Assembly: GCF_000714535.1 (NCBI RefSeq)
Contig: NZ_AUND01000002.1
Location: 46,224 to 110,223, forward strand
DNA: 64,000 nucleotides
DNA from: Thioclava pacifica DSM 10166
GTDB lineage: Bacteria; Pseudomonadota; Alphaproteobacteria; Rhodobacterales; Rhodobacteraceae
Direction of reading: 5' to 3'
Shown here piece after piece: positions 25,800 through 33,449 of this stretch. Every line of letters starts with the position of its first letter. Position 1 is the stretch's first letter. A program made the translations under genes and the position numbers. Under the pieces are notes generated by a model that did no database searches, was not told the origin of the DNA, and saw nothing but the letters and a program-made list of their open reading frames with translations.

Positions 25800-26785
25800 T
25801 CATCCAGCCGTGACCGGAGCCCGGTTGGTGTTCACGCCGATCGGCGCAGGTTGAGCAATCGCCCGACGCGCGGAGCTATCATCTCGCGCAGCGGGGCGGG
25901 CGATTGCGGTGGTCAGGGCCCGCGCGTAGTCAGCCGGGGTTTGGGAGTCCAAGGCCGAGTGCGGGCGTTCGGTATTGTAGTCAGCCGCCCAGGCGGCGAT
26001 TACGACCCGGGCGTGGGCCAGGTTGCGGAACATGGTCTCGTTGAGCAGCTCGTCCCGCATCCGGCCGTTGAAGCTCTCCACGAAGCCGTTCTGCATCGGC
26101 TTGCCCGGCGCGATGTAATGCCACTCGATCCGGTGCGCGGCGGTGAAGGTTAAGATTGCGTTACTGGTCAGTTCGGTGCCGTTGTCAGAGACGATCATCC
26201 CCGGCTTTCCGCGGCGCTCGATCAGGGCAGTTAGTTCACGCGCCACACGGCGCCCCGAGATCGAGGGTGAGCCATCGAGCCGCCATCGGTTCGAGGCCGA
26301 TGGCGAACGGATCGCCGCGAGGCACTCCCGGGTGACATCGTCGACTACGTTGAGCACCCGGAAGCGCTGACCGTTGGCGAACTGGTCGTGAACGAACCGA
26401 AGGTCCGCGTAGCGAAATCCAGCGACCATCGCGCATTGGGTCGCGCCTCGACCAGGATCGGGGCTCGCGTCCCGATAGCCTTGCGCCGTGCCTTTCGCTT
26501 GCGCACCGTCAGCCCTTCCTCGCGGTAGAGCCGATAGATCCGGTTGATGCCGGAAGGCTCGCCCTCGCGCCGCAGCAGCACGAAGAGCCGCCGATAGCCG
26601 AACCGTCGGCGCTCGTTGGCCAGTTCCCGCAACCGCCCGCGCAGCACCGTGTCCGGCGCGCGCTGCGCCTGATAGCGGACCATCTTGCGATCCGCCCCGG
26701 AAATCCGGCACGCCCGCCGTTCCGAGAGCCCGAACCGGGCCTTCAGATGCGCGACAGCTTCGCGCTTCACGGCGGGCGTCACCAT
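25800..26785 (-). pseudogene. IS3-family transposase OrfB, frameshifted
   Basis: The catalytic integrase domain is split over two frames. The first part (from 26785) reads through [20 protein letters not shown] to RWSLDF, the first DDE aspartate. The second part, in another frame, carries [24 protein letters not shown] (second aspartate) and [12 protein letters not shown] (glutamate). About 20 extra bases near 26398 cause the shift. A further in-frame insert of about 40 bases near 26270-26312 splits the TRECLAAI...ISGRRVARE block and contains a perfect hairpin. Normal -1 frameshifting in IS3 elements happens between orfA and orfB, not here, so the protein is probably dead. Confidence 0.85.
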
Positions 26786-27045
26786 TTTTTTGCCAGAAGT
26801 TCCTTCATCGCGGCCATGTCCAGCATCTGCTCGGCCAGCAGCTTCTTCAGCCGAGCGTTCTCGTCCTCAAGCGCCTTCAGCCGCTTGACCTCCGATACCG
26901 TCATCCCGCCGAACTTGGCTTTCCAGTTGTAAAAAGTTCCTTCCGACATGCCATGCTTGCGGCACAGGTCCGCGCACTTTGCGCCTGCCTCGTGCTCGGC
27001 CAGGATGCCGATGATCTGCTCGTCCGTGAATCTCGTTCGCTTCAT
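26779..27045 (-). CDS. IS3-family transposase OrfA
   Basis: 88 residues: a helix-turn-helix ([36 protein letters not shown]) followed by a leucine-zipper-like helix ([23 protein letters not shown]). It overlaps the start of orfB by seven bases, as expected for programmed frameshifting. It is intact although its partner is broken. Confidence 0.9.
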   Translation of the reverse strand: MKRTRFTDEQIIGILAEHEAGAKCADLCRKHGMSEGTFYNWKAKFGGMTVSEVKRLKALEDENARLKKLLAEQMLDMAAMKELLAKKW

Positions 27046-27254
27046 TGTCCGTCCTCAAGTTGGGCCGGACTCTAATCAACGGTGGAGGAAAAATCCCGTG
27101 GCAGGTCACTCGGAAAACGCCCCGGTCGCAAAGGTCGCGTAGGCTGCATGCGAGCAACCTCCCATTCGCGGCGATGTGAGAAAATCTCCGCATAGGGCCG
27201 CTCACGCTTGCTGCCGTTGGCGCGCTTCTGCTTTCCCGTCGATTGGTGAGATGC

Positions 27255-27331
27255 TGGCGATCCCTCGAGGACTCGAACCCCGAACCTGCTGATTAGAAGT
27301 CAGCTGCTCTATCCAGTTGAGCTAAGGGACC
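27255..27331 (-). tRNA. tRNA-Arg (anticodon TCT)
   Basis: 77 bases with an encoded 3' CCA. The acceptor stem GGTCCCT pairs with AGGGATC, the anticodon loop CTTCTAA gives TCT, and the T-arm carries GGTTCGAGTCC. It decodes AGA, a rare codon in GC-rich genomes. The insertion sequence ends 146 bases to its left. Confidence 0.95.
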
Positions 27332-27372
27332 GCGCGACCCTTAAATGCGCGATCACGCCCGGGCGCGCAAGC

Positions 27373-27840
27373 TCAGATCGACCGCGTCAGGAAGACCGAA
27401 TTGGGATCGGGGCGGTAGCTGGCGAAGGGCGGGCATTCAGTGAAGCCCGCCCGCAGGTAAAGCTGGCGCGCGGCCTCGAAGGACGCTTGAGCGCCGGTCT
27501 CGAGGCTGAGGCGCGTAATCCCCTCGGCGCGGGCCTCGGCGATGAGATGGTCGAGCATCACTCGTGCGAGCCCGTGTCCGCGCAGCTCCGAGAGCACATG
27601 CATCGACTTGATTTCGGCCTCCTGCGCCGACATCCGCTTGAAGGCGCCCATGCCCACGGGCACGCCTGCGCGGCGCATCACGAAAAAGGCGATCCCGGGC
27701 GCGGCCAGCGCATCGGCGGGCAGCATATGGATCGAGCCGGGTGGGGTATCGGCATGCATCGCGGCGGTATGACGGGCGTGCAGCTCGGACAGATCGGCGC
27801 CGAGCGGGCTCTCGCGGGCGATGGTGATATCGGGGCTCAT
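27373..27840 (-). CDS. GNAT-family N-acetyltransferase
   Basis: 155 residues. The acetyl-CoA-binding motif A is visible as IKSMHVLSELRGHGLARVMLDHLIAEA, and motif B as LETGAQASFEAARQLYLRAGF, the latter common in small-molecule or ribosomal-protein acetyltransferases of the PhnO/YedL sort. An AAGGA ribosome binding site precedes the ATG. It stands alone next to tRNA-Arg and its substrate cannot be predicted. Confidence 0.85.
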   Translation of the reverse strand: MSPDITIARESPLGADLSELHARHTAAMHADTPPGSIHMLPADALAAPGIAFFVMRRAGVPVGMGAFKRMSAQEAEIKSMHVLSELRGHGLARVMLDHLIAEARAEGITRLSLETGAQASFEAARQLYLRAGFTECPPFASYRPDPNSVFLTRSI

Positions 27841-28007
27841 GCCGGGTGTCCTTCGTGACAGTGCCTCAGTGACCGGGGCAAGATAGTTCAGCGCCAGCCG
27901 AGCGCAATCGCAGAAATTTCTTTGCCAGGACGGCAGTTGCGAGGTTGTGGGGGGCGGGTGGCAGTCCTAGAAGCTTGGCGAACTCGAATACAGCCGGAGG
28001 CGAGGCG

Positions 28008-29099
28008 ATGAACAGACGCAACCTGATGCAATGCGGTGCGGCGGCGATGGGTATGATGATGATGCCGCGCGTCTCGCAGGCTGGTTTCACGCCCAAGCCC
28101 GAGGGCTGGCGCAAGTTCGAACTGGTCACCAAGGTCACGCTGCCCGCCAGCGCCAAGGGCGCGCAACTCTGGTTGCCGGTGCCGTCGGTCGCTGAGACGG
28201 GCTGGATGACGCCGGGCGAGGTGAGCTGGACGAGCAGCGCGCAAAGCGCCGAGATGGTGACCGACCCGGTGAAGGGCACGCGCATGCTCCACGCGGTCTG
28301 GCGGCCGTCCGGCGCCCCGCGTGATCTGGTCCTCAATGCCGTCGCGTCGACGCAGGATTTCGTCGTTGATCTGAGCGCGGCGCAGGAGGTTTCGCCGCTC
28401 AGCGCCGAGGAGCGTCAGCGCTATCTCGCGCCGACCGATCTATTGCCGACCGACGGGATCGTGCGCCAGACCGCTGACGAGATCACCCATGGCAAGCGCG
28501 GCGATCTCGAGAAAGCGCGCGCGATCTATGAATGGATCGTCGAGAATACCGCGCGCAATCCGAAGACCCGCGGCTGCGGTCTGGGCGATATCGCCTCGAT
28601 GCTGACGATGGGCGATCTGAGTGGAAAATGCGCCGATCTCAACGCGCTGTTCGTGGGGCTGGCGCGCGCGGCGGGACTGCCGGCGCGCGATATCTATGGC
28701 CTGCGCGTTGCGCCCTCGCGGTTCGGCTACAAGAGCCTCGGTGCGAAATCGGCCGATATCACCAAGGCCCAGCATTGTCGCGCCGAGGTCTTCCTTGAGG
28801 CGCATGGCTGGGTGCCGGTCGATCCGGCCGATGTGCGCAAGGTGATGCTTGAAGAGCCGCCCGGGAATCTCAAGCTCGACGATCCGAAAGTGGTCGATGT
28901 GCGCCGCGCGCTGTTCGGGGCGTGGGAAGGCAACTGGGTGGCCTATAACTACGCTCATGACGTGGCGCTTCCCGGTTCGGAAGGGCCTACCGTGCCCTAT
29001 CTGATGTACCCCCAGGCGGAGCTGGACGGGGTGCGCCGCGACAGTCTTGATCCGGCGAGCTTTGCCTACGAGATCACTGTGCGAGAGATCGCCGTCTGA
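28008..29099 (+). CDS. Exported transglutaminase-like protein
   Basis: 363 residues from the ATG at 28008, which has GGAGG seven bases upstream; the longer start at 27945 has none. The N-terminus MNRRNLMQCGAAAMGMMMM followed by VSQA looks like a signal peptide, with twin arginines suggesting Tat export. A transglutaminase/protease-like core follows: the cysteine in GKCADLNALFVGLARAAGLPAR, the histidine in QHCRAEVFLEAHGW and the aspartate in VPVDPADV. The family includes hydrolases as well as cross-linking enzymes. Its target and process are unknown. Confidence 0.8.
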   Translation: MNRRNLMQCGAAAMGMMMMPRVSQAGFTPKPEGWRKFELVTKVTLPASAKGAQLWLPVPSVAETGWMTPGEVSWTSSAQSAEMVTDPVKGTRMLHAVWRPSGAPRDLVLNAVASTQDFVVDLSAAQEVSPLSAEERQRYLAPTDLLPTDGIVRQTADEITHGKRGDLEKARAIYEWIVENTARNPKTRGCGLGDIASMLTMGDLSGKCADLNALFVGLARAAGLPARDIYGLRVAPSRFGYKSLGAKSADITKAQHCRAEVFLEAHGWVPVDPADVRKVMLEEPPGNLKLDDPKVVDVRRALFGAWEGNWVAYNYAHDVALPGSEGPTVPYLMYPQAELDGVRRDSLDPASFAYEITVREIAV

Positions 29100-29180
29100 G
29101 GGCCAGGCCTCCGTATCGGTGACAATCGCGCGCTTCCCCTTTGTCCCGCGCGGGGGTAAGGCCGAGGCAGGAGGTGCGCG

Positions 29181-30167
29181 ATGCGTGTTTTCATCAATGG
29201 TTTCGGGCGGATCGGACGCTCGGTTCTGCGAGCCTGGGCCGAGGCGCCCGATCGCTGGCCGGGGCTCGAGATCACGGGTGTCAACGATATCGAAGCACCT
29301 GAGATGCTCGCCTATCTCTTCGAGTATGACAGCGTCTTCGGCCCTTGGCGCGGGACGGTGAGCCTTGAGGATGCTGCGCTTGTGGTGAACGGTCGGCGCA
29401 TCGCGCTGCATCGCGTGCCCGATATCTCGTCACTTGATCTGACGGGCGTCGATCTGGTGATGGAATGCACCGGTCGCGCCGAGAGTGCCGAGATCGCAGG
29501 GCAGGGGCTGGCTGCGGGCGCGGCGAGGGTTCTGATCTCGGGACCCTCGCAGGCCGCCGAGATCACGGTCGTGCTTGGGGCCAATGATGCGGCCCTCAAC
29601 GGGCAGAAGATCGTCTCTAACGCGAGTTGCACGACGAATGCGCTGGCGCCGCTTGCGCGACTGCTCGATGCGGAATTCGGGATCGTGACGGGCTCGATGA
29701 CGACAGTGCATTGCTATACCGGCTCGCAACCCACGGTCGACAAGCCACGCGGTCCGATGGAGCGCTCGCGTGCGGCGGCGCTCTCGATGGTGCCGACGAC
29801 CACTTCGGCGGGGCGGTTGATGGAAGAGGTGCTGCCCGATCTTGCTGGCCGGTTGGTCGCGCAGGCGGTGCGCGTGCCCACGGCTTCCGTCTCGGCGGTG
29901 GATCTCGCGGTGACGGTTGCGCGGCCTGCCACGGTTGATGCCGTCAATGCGCTGCTCCGCAAAGCGGCAACTTTGCCCGGCGCGGTGATCGGTGTCACCG
30001 AGCGCCCGCTCGTCTCCACGGATCTGCGTGCGCGGCCCGAGAGCGTCGTCATGGCGCTGCCCGAAACCCGCGCCACCACGCATGGGTTGATACGGGTCTT
30101 CGGCTGGTATGATAACGAGTGGGGGTTCTCGAACCGTATGCTCGACATGTCGCTGCAGATGCACTGA
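29181..30167 (+). CDS. Divergent glyceraldehyde-3-phosphate dehydrogenase
   Basis: 328 residues. The NAD site is INGFGRIGRSVLRA with an acidic residue after VND. The active-site cysteine is in NASCTTNALAPLAR and the histidine in TTVHCYTGSQPTVD. Blocks that are usually fixed differ: YTGDQ is YTGSQ, and the phosphate-binding R-R-A-R-A-A-A-L region reads PMERSRAAALS. The end WYDNEWGFSNRM is standard. It makes or uses 1,3-bisphosphoglycerate or a related ester such as erythrose 4-phosphate. It stands alone without glycolytic neighbours, so it is probably an accessory paralogue. Confidence 0.85.
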   Translation: MRVFINGFGRIGRSVLRAWAEAPDRWPGLEITGVNDIEAPEMLAYLFEYDSVFGPWRGTVSLEDAALVVNGRRIALHRVPDISSLDLTGVDLVMECTGRAESAEIAGQGLAAGAARVLISGPSQAAEITVVLGANDAALNGQKIVSNASCTTNALAPLARLLDAEFGIVTGSMTTVHCYTGSQPTVDKPRGPMERSRAAALSMVPTTTSAGRLMEEVLPDLAGRLVAQAVRVPTASVSAVDLAVTVARPATVDAVNALLRKAATLPGAVIGVTERPLVSTDLRARPESVVMALPETRATTHGLIRVFGWYDNEWGFSNRMLDMSLQMH

Positions 30168-30660
30168 GCGAGCTCGCGACTGCGGGCTCTGCATTCGTGG
30201 TGGGGGATCGAAGGCCACATTTTCTTTGGATGTCGTGTCGCGAAAACCTATCGCGGAAACCTATCGCGAAAACGTCCCCCGAAACGTCGGGCGTAAGGCG
30301 CGCGCTTGGATGTTTCGATCGGGGCGCACAACATAGAAGCCCATCCTCAAGAAAACTCGGCGGCGTGATGTGGTGTGAGTTCCGGATCGCCATTCCCGAC
30401 GATTTTCGAGTTGGCGAAAACAGCCTTGGCGTGTGCTTCACATTTCGGATCCCGTAATTTGGATTATAAATCCGAGAGTTGCAGAAACAAAAAACCGATC
30501 TTTGACATTTCTGTGTGTTGACAAAACGTCGCACCCAAAATTAACCTTTGCGTGTCTGAAGACGCACGATGTCGGTCATCATCGTGGAAATGCCGTAAAT
30601 CCGGTCCAGGCGTTTTGATCATTTGTCTCGGCCTTCAAGCCGGTTTCAAATGGATTACGC
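30168..30660. promoter_or_regulatory. Long upstream region of the two-partner secretion locus
   Basis: 493 bases without a convincing gene, clearly more AT-rich than its surroundings. It contains a 13-base tandem repeat (AAACCTATCGCGG at 30244-30256, then the same with a final A at 30257-30269). A promoter-like pair follows, TTGACA at 30518-30523 with a 17-base spacer and TTAACC at 30541-30546. The most likely role is the control region for the four downstream secretion genes. Confidence 0.45.
30518..30546 (+). promoter_or_regulatory. Candidate sigma-70 promoter for the secretion operon
   Basis: A perfect -35 hexamer TTGACA is followed after 17 bases by TTAACC, a weak -10. A second TTGACA lies just upstream at 30502-30507. 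The site is 115 bases before the first IalB-like gene. Confidence 0.35.
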
Positions 30661-31188
30661 ATGAGTGAATGTCTGATGGCGGGTTGGTGGCGAGTGTCTT
30701 TGACACGGGCGATCCTGTGTGTGGTCGGGATTGCCCTGTTTTCGAGTTCCGCCAATGCTGCGCCGCAGAGTTGGGCGTTCCGAGACTGGTCGGTGACCTG
30801 TCCTGGCGCGCCTCAGCCCTGCATCGCATCGACGACGACATTCGCGAAAGACAGGACCTGGCTGGCGACGTTGCGGGTGCAGCCCGCGGACAAGGGGGGC
30901 GTGCGCTTGCAGGTGCTATTGCCGCAGCAGATCCATCTCGGCTCGGGTGCGTTCGCGCAAATTCCGGGCCATAAGGCGCAAGAACTGCGGCTTATCGAAT
31001 GTGTTCCGGGGGCTTGCGAAGCGCGTCTCGATCTCGACGTGCAGACGCTTGCGGACTGGAAAGGCGCATCCTCCGTCATTCTGACCTACCGACCCGCCCC
31101 GAATGTGCCGCCGATCAGCTTCGACGTGTCGCTGATGGGGCTGACCAAGGCGCTCGAGCGCGCCCGCGAGGAGGAACCCGCACAGTGA
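30661..31188 (+). CDS. IalB-family secreted protein, first copy
   Basis: 175 residues with a signal peptide (hydrophobic TRAILCVVGIALFSSSANAA, cleavage near residue 34). The mature part fits the invasion-associated locus B family: W-x-FRDWSVTC, a pair of cysteines in LIECVPGACEARL and a small beta-rich fold. IalB proteins are periplasmic or envelope proteins of mostly unknown biochemical role. The stop overlaps the start of the TpsB gene, so it is made with the secretion pore. No strong ribosome binding site is seen, and ATG 30676 is an alternative start. Confidence 0.7.
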   Translation: MSECLMAGWWRVSLTRAILCVVGIALFSSSANAAPQSWAFRDWSVTCPGAPQPCIASTTTFAKDRTWLATLRVQPADKGGVRLQVLLPQQIHLGSGAFAQIPGHKAQELRLIECVPGACEARLDLDVQTLADWKGASSVILTYRPAPNVPPISFDVSLMGLTKALERAREEEPAQ

Positions 31189-32750
31189 AACCGAGGCTTC
31201 TTTCTCTCGCTCTCGCAGGCGCAGCCCTCTTTCTGTCGCCGCTGGCGATGCCCTCGCAGGCCCGCGCTCAGGAACAACCGGCTCCGCAGGCGTCCGCGGT
31301 GCAGACCTTCACCCTGACCAAAGTCGTCTTCGATCAATCGAGCTATCTCACCCCCGAGCAGCTTCAGGAAGTTGCCGCCCGATATACCGGCCGCGCGATC
31401 AGCTTCGCCGACCTGCAAGCGATGATCGCCGAGATCAAGCGGCTCTACCTCACCCAAGGGGTGCCGACCGCCGAGCCGATCCTGCCGCCGCAGGAAATCC
31501 GCAACGGGGTGCTTCATGTCGCGTTGATCGAGGCGAAGATCGAGAGCGTGCGCATCGACGGTTTCCCGCGCACCCACCCGACCTTCCTCAATGATCGGAT
31601 TACCGTCACTCCCGGCCAGAAGCCCGATTTCGACCAGATCTCGCGCGAGCTGCGGGTGTTCGACCTGTCGTATGACATCCAGCCCTCGCTGAAATTCTCG
31701 CCCGGCACCGAACCCGGCACCACCATTGCAACGATCTATGGTGAGCCGCCGAAACGCTTGGCGGCGACGCTTTCACTCGACAATTACGGCCGCCCCGAGA
31801 CCGGGCGCGAACGGGCTTCGGTCTTCCTGCGTTGGTCGAACGTGTCGGGCGTGCGCGATGCGCTTTCCTTCCAGGCTCAGAAATCGAAAGGCGCTTATGC
31901 GCTTTCGTTGGGGTATTCGCGGCCCATCGGCATGCGCGGGGGGGTGATCACCGGTGCGATCAGCCGCTCGAACAGCTCGATCATCGGCGGTGAGTTCACA
32001 CCGGTTCAGATCACCTCGGATTCGACTGAGTTCACGATCAACTACCGCCAGCCCTTCAAGATCCGCCCCGATCGGTATTTCACCTTCGAGGCAGGTGTCG
32101 ATGCCGGGCGCGATCGATCGAAGGCGGGTACGCTCGGGTTTTCCGATATCACGCTGCGCGAGATCTACGCGGTCGGTCGTTTCTACCGGCAATGGCCGCG
32201 CACGCAGGTCAGCTTCGGCGTCGGTGCGCGGATCGGGCGGGCGGATGCGAAAGGCACGTCCGAGACCGAAGGCTCCTATCAGCTTCTCTATGGCGACGCC
32301 TCTTTGACCACGCGGTTGGGCGAGCGGCTGCAATTCGACGCGACCGCCACCTACCAGATCGCGCCGGGCCAGAACCTGCCGGTGTCGCGCCTGATCACGG
32401 CGGGCGGCGCAGGCAGCGTGCGCGGCTATCCCAGCGAGGTGCGTGGCGGCGATTCCGGCTTCGTGCTGAACCTTCAACTCTCGCGCGCCCAGCCCTGGAG
32501 CCTGATGGATGGCAAGCTGAACGTGCGTCCCTTCGCCTTCATCGATGCGGCCGTGATCGTTCCCTATCGCCAGTCGGGCGGGTTCGATTCCAGCCAGGAT
32601 GTGCTGGCATCGGCCGGGGTCGGCGCGGCGGTGATGCTCAAGGAGAAGACGGCGATGCTGGCAAGCGTGGGCGTTCCACTGAAGGAAACGCTCGGGTTCA
32701 CCGATGTGGGTAAGCCGACGGTTTATGTCGGGCTCGATTACAAATTCTGA
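31185..32750 (+). CDS. TpsB outer-membrane transporter (ShlB/FhaC family)
   Basis: 521 residues from a GTG at 31185 that overlaps the previous stop and has GAGGAGG upstream; the longer start at 30999 lies inside the IalB gene and is rejected. A signal peptide ends near SQARAQ. A POTRA domain follows (VQTFTLTKVVFDQSSYLTPEQLQEVA to IEAKIESVRIDG), then a haemolysin-activator-type beta-barrel with the conserved loop motif VRGYP near residue 410 and a final strand ending VYVGLDYKF with terminal phenylalanine. It secretes the giant protein encoded next to it across the outer membrane. Confidence 0.9.
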   Translation: MKPRLLSLALAGAALFLSPLAMPSQARAQEQPAPQASAVQTFTLTKVVFDQSSYLTPEQLQEVAARYTGRAISFADLQAMIAEIKRLYLTQGVPTAEPILPPQEIRNGVLHVALIEAKIESVRIDGFPRTHPTFLNDRITVTPGQKPDFDQISRELRVFDLSYDIQPSLKFSPGTEPGTTIATIYGEPPKRLAATLSLDNYGRPETGRERASVFLRWSNVSGVRDALSFQAQKSKGAYALSLGYSRPIGMRGGVITGAISRSNSSIIGGEFTPVQITSDSTEFTINYRQPFKIRPDRYFTFEAGVDAGRDRSKAGTLGFSDITLREIYAVGRFYRQWPRTQVSFGVGARIGRADAKGTSETEGSYQLLYGDASLTTRLGERLQFDATATYQIAPGQNLPVSRLITAGGAGSVRGYPSEVRGGDSGFVLNLQLSRAQPWSLMDGKLNVRPFAFIDAAVIVPYRQSGGFDSSQDVLASAGVGAAVMLKEKTAMLASVGVPLKETLGFTDVGKPTVYVGLDYKF

Positions 32751-32764
32751 GGAGAAAAGAGCGA

Positions 32765-33400
32765 ATGAATTGGATGAAAGACAAGGGCGTGTCGGGGTCG
32801 CGGATCGCGAAAGGGCTTGCAGTGGGCGCGCTTGCGCTGAGCTGCCTCGCCCCCGCTGGCTGGGCTGAAACTGCCGCAAAGGATGCGCCCAAGCCCGCCG
32901 CCGAGCCGGCGAATATGGCGCAGGCTGCCGAGACCACCGCCCCGACCGAAGTGGGTGACATCGCCAACAATACCGCCTTCGGTGACTGGATCCTGTCGTG
33001 TCAGGCCGCGACCGTGAAAAAGACCGTCTGCCAGCTCGTTCAGGAGCAGCGCGTCAAGAGCTCCAACCAGCTTCTGGCCCGGTTCATCGCGATGCCCGCC
33101 AAGGATGGCGCGGTACTGATCGCGCAGGTTCCCATGGGTGTCTATCTGCCGGGCGGTGCGGTCTATCGTTTTGAAAACAAAGAAGACCTAAAGCAGCGCG
33201 ACATGGTCTGGCAAACCTGCCTGAACGGTATCTGCGAAGCCGCCGCGCCGCTTTCGGCGGATGAGCTGAAGCTCTTCGATGAAAACCCGGCGATCCTGTT
33301 CGGCTACAAGCCGACCCCGACCGGAAAACCGATCGTGCTGCGCGTCAGCACCAAGGATTTCAATAAGGCTCTCGAAGTTCTGAAGAAAGCCGAAGGCTAA
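32765..33400 (+). CDS. IalB-family secreted protein, second copy
   Basis: 211 residues. A signal peptide (KGLAVGALALSCLAPAGWAE) is followed by an alanine- and proline-rich linker to about residue 70, then the IalB domain: FGDWILSCQAATVKKTVCQLVQEQ and WQTCLNGICEAAAPL, whose four cysteines suggest two disulfides, and MGVYLPGGAVYRF. It lies 14 bases after tpsB and 49 bases before the tpsA-like gene. The position between transporter and cargo suggests a periplasmic helper in secretion, which is inference. Confidence 0.82.
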   Translation: MNWMKDKGVSGSRIAKGLAVGALALSCLAPAGWAETAAKDAPKPAAEPANMAQAAETTAPTEVGDIANNTAFGDWILSCQAATVKKTVCQLVQEQRVKSSNQLLARFIAMPAKDGAVLIAQVPMGVYLPGGAVYRFENKEDLKQRDMVWQTCLNGICEAAAPLSADELKLFDENPAILFGYKPTPTGKPIVLRVSTKDFNKALEVLKKAEG

Positions 33401-33449
33401 GTGCCTGACGCGGCCTGTGGGGGGCCGCGAATTCGATTAGGGGATTGCG

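Larger units (their letters stand above)
25782..27108 (-). mobile_element. IS3-family insertion sequence, IS407-like, with damaged transposase
   Basis: The ends are perfect 14-bp inverted repeats, TGACCTGCCACGGG (25782-25795) and its complement (27095-27108), starting TG and ending CA as in IS3-family elements. CTCG flanks both ends (25778-25781 and 27109-27112), a 4-bp target duplication as made by the IS407 group. Length is 1,327 bp. It carries orfA and a broken orfB, and lies between the P450 operon control region and tRNA-Arg. Confidence 0.9.

Noticed and set aside
27109..27250. A gene interrupted by the IS3-type element, rejoining sequence left of 25782 with that right of 27108
   Set aside because: Rejoining one copy of CTCG gives only a short open frame with no recognisable protein, so disruption of a gene is not supported.
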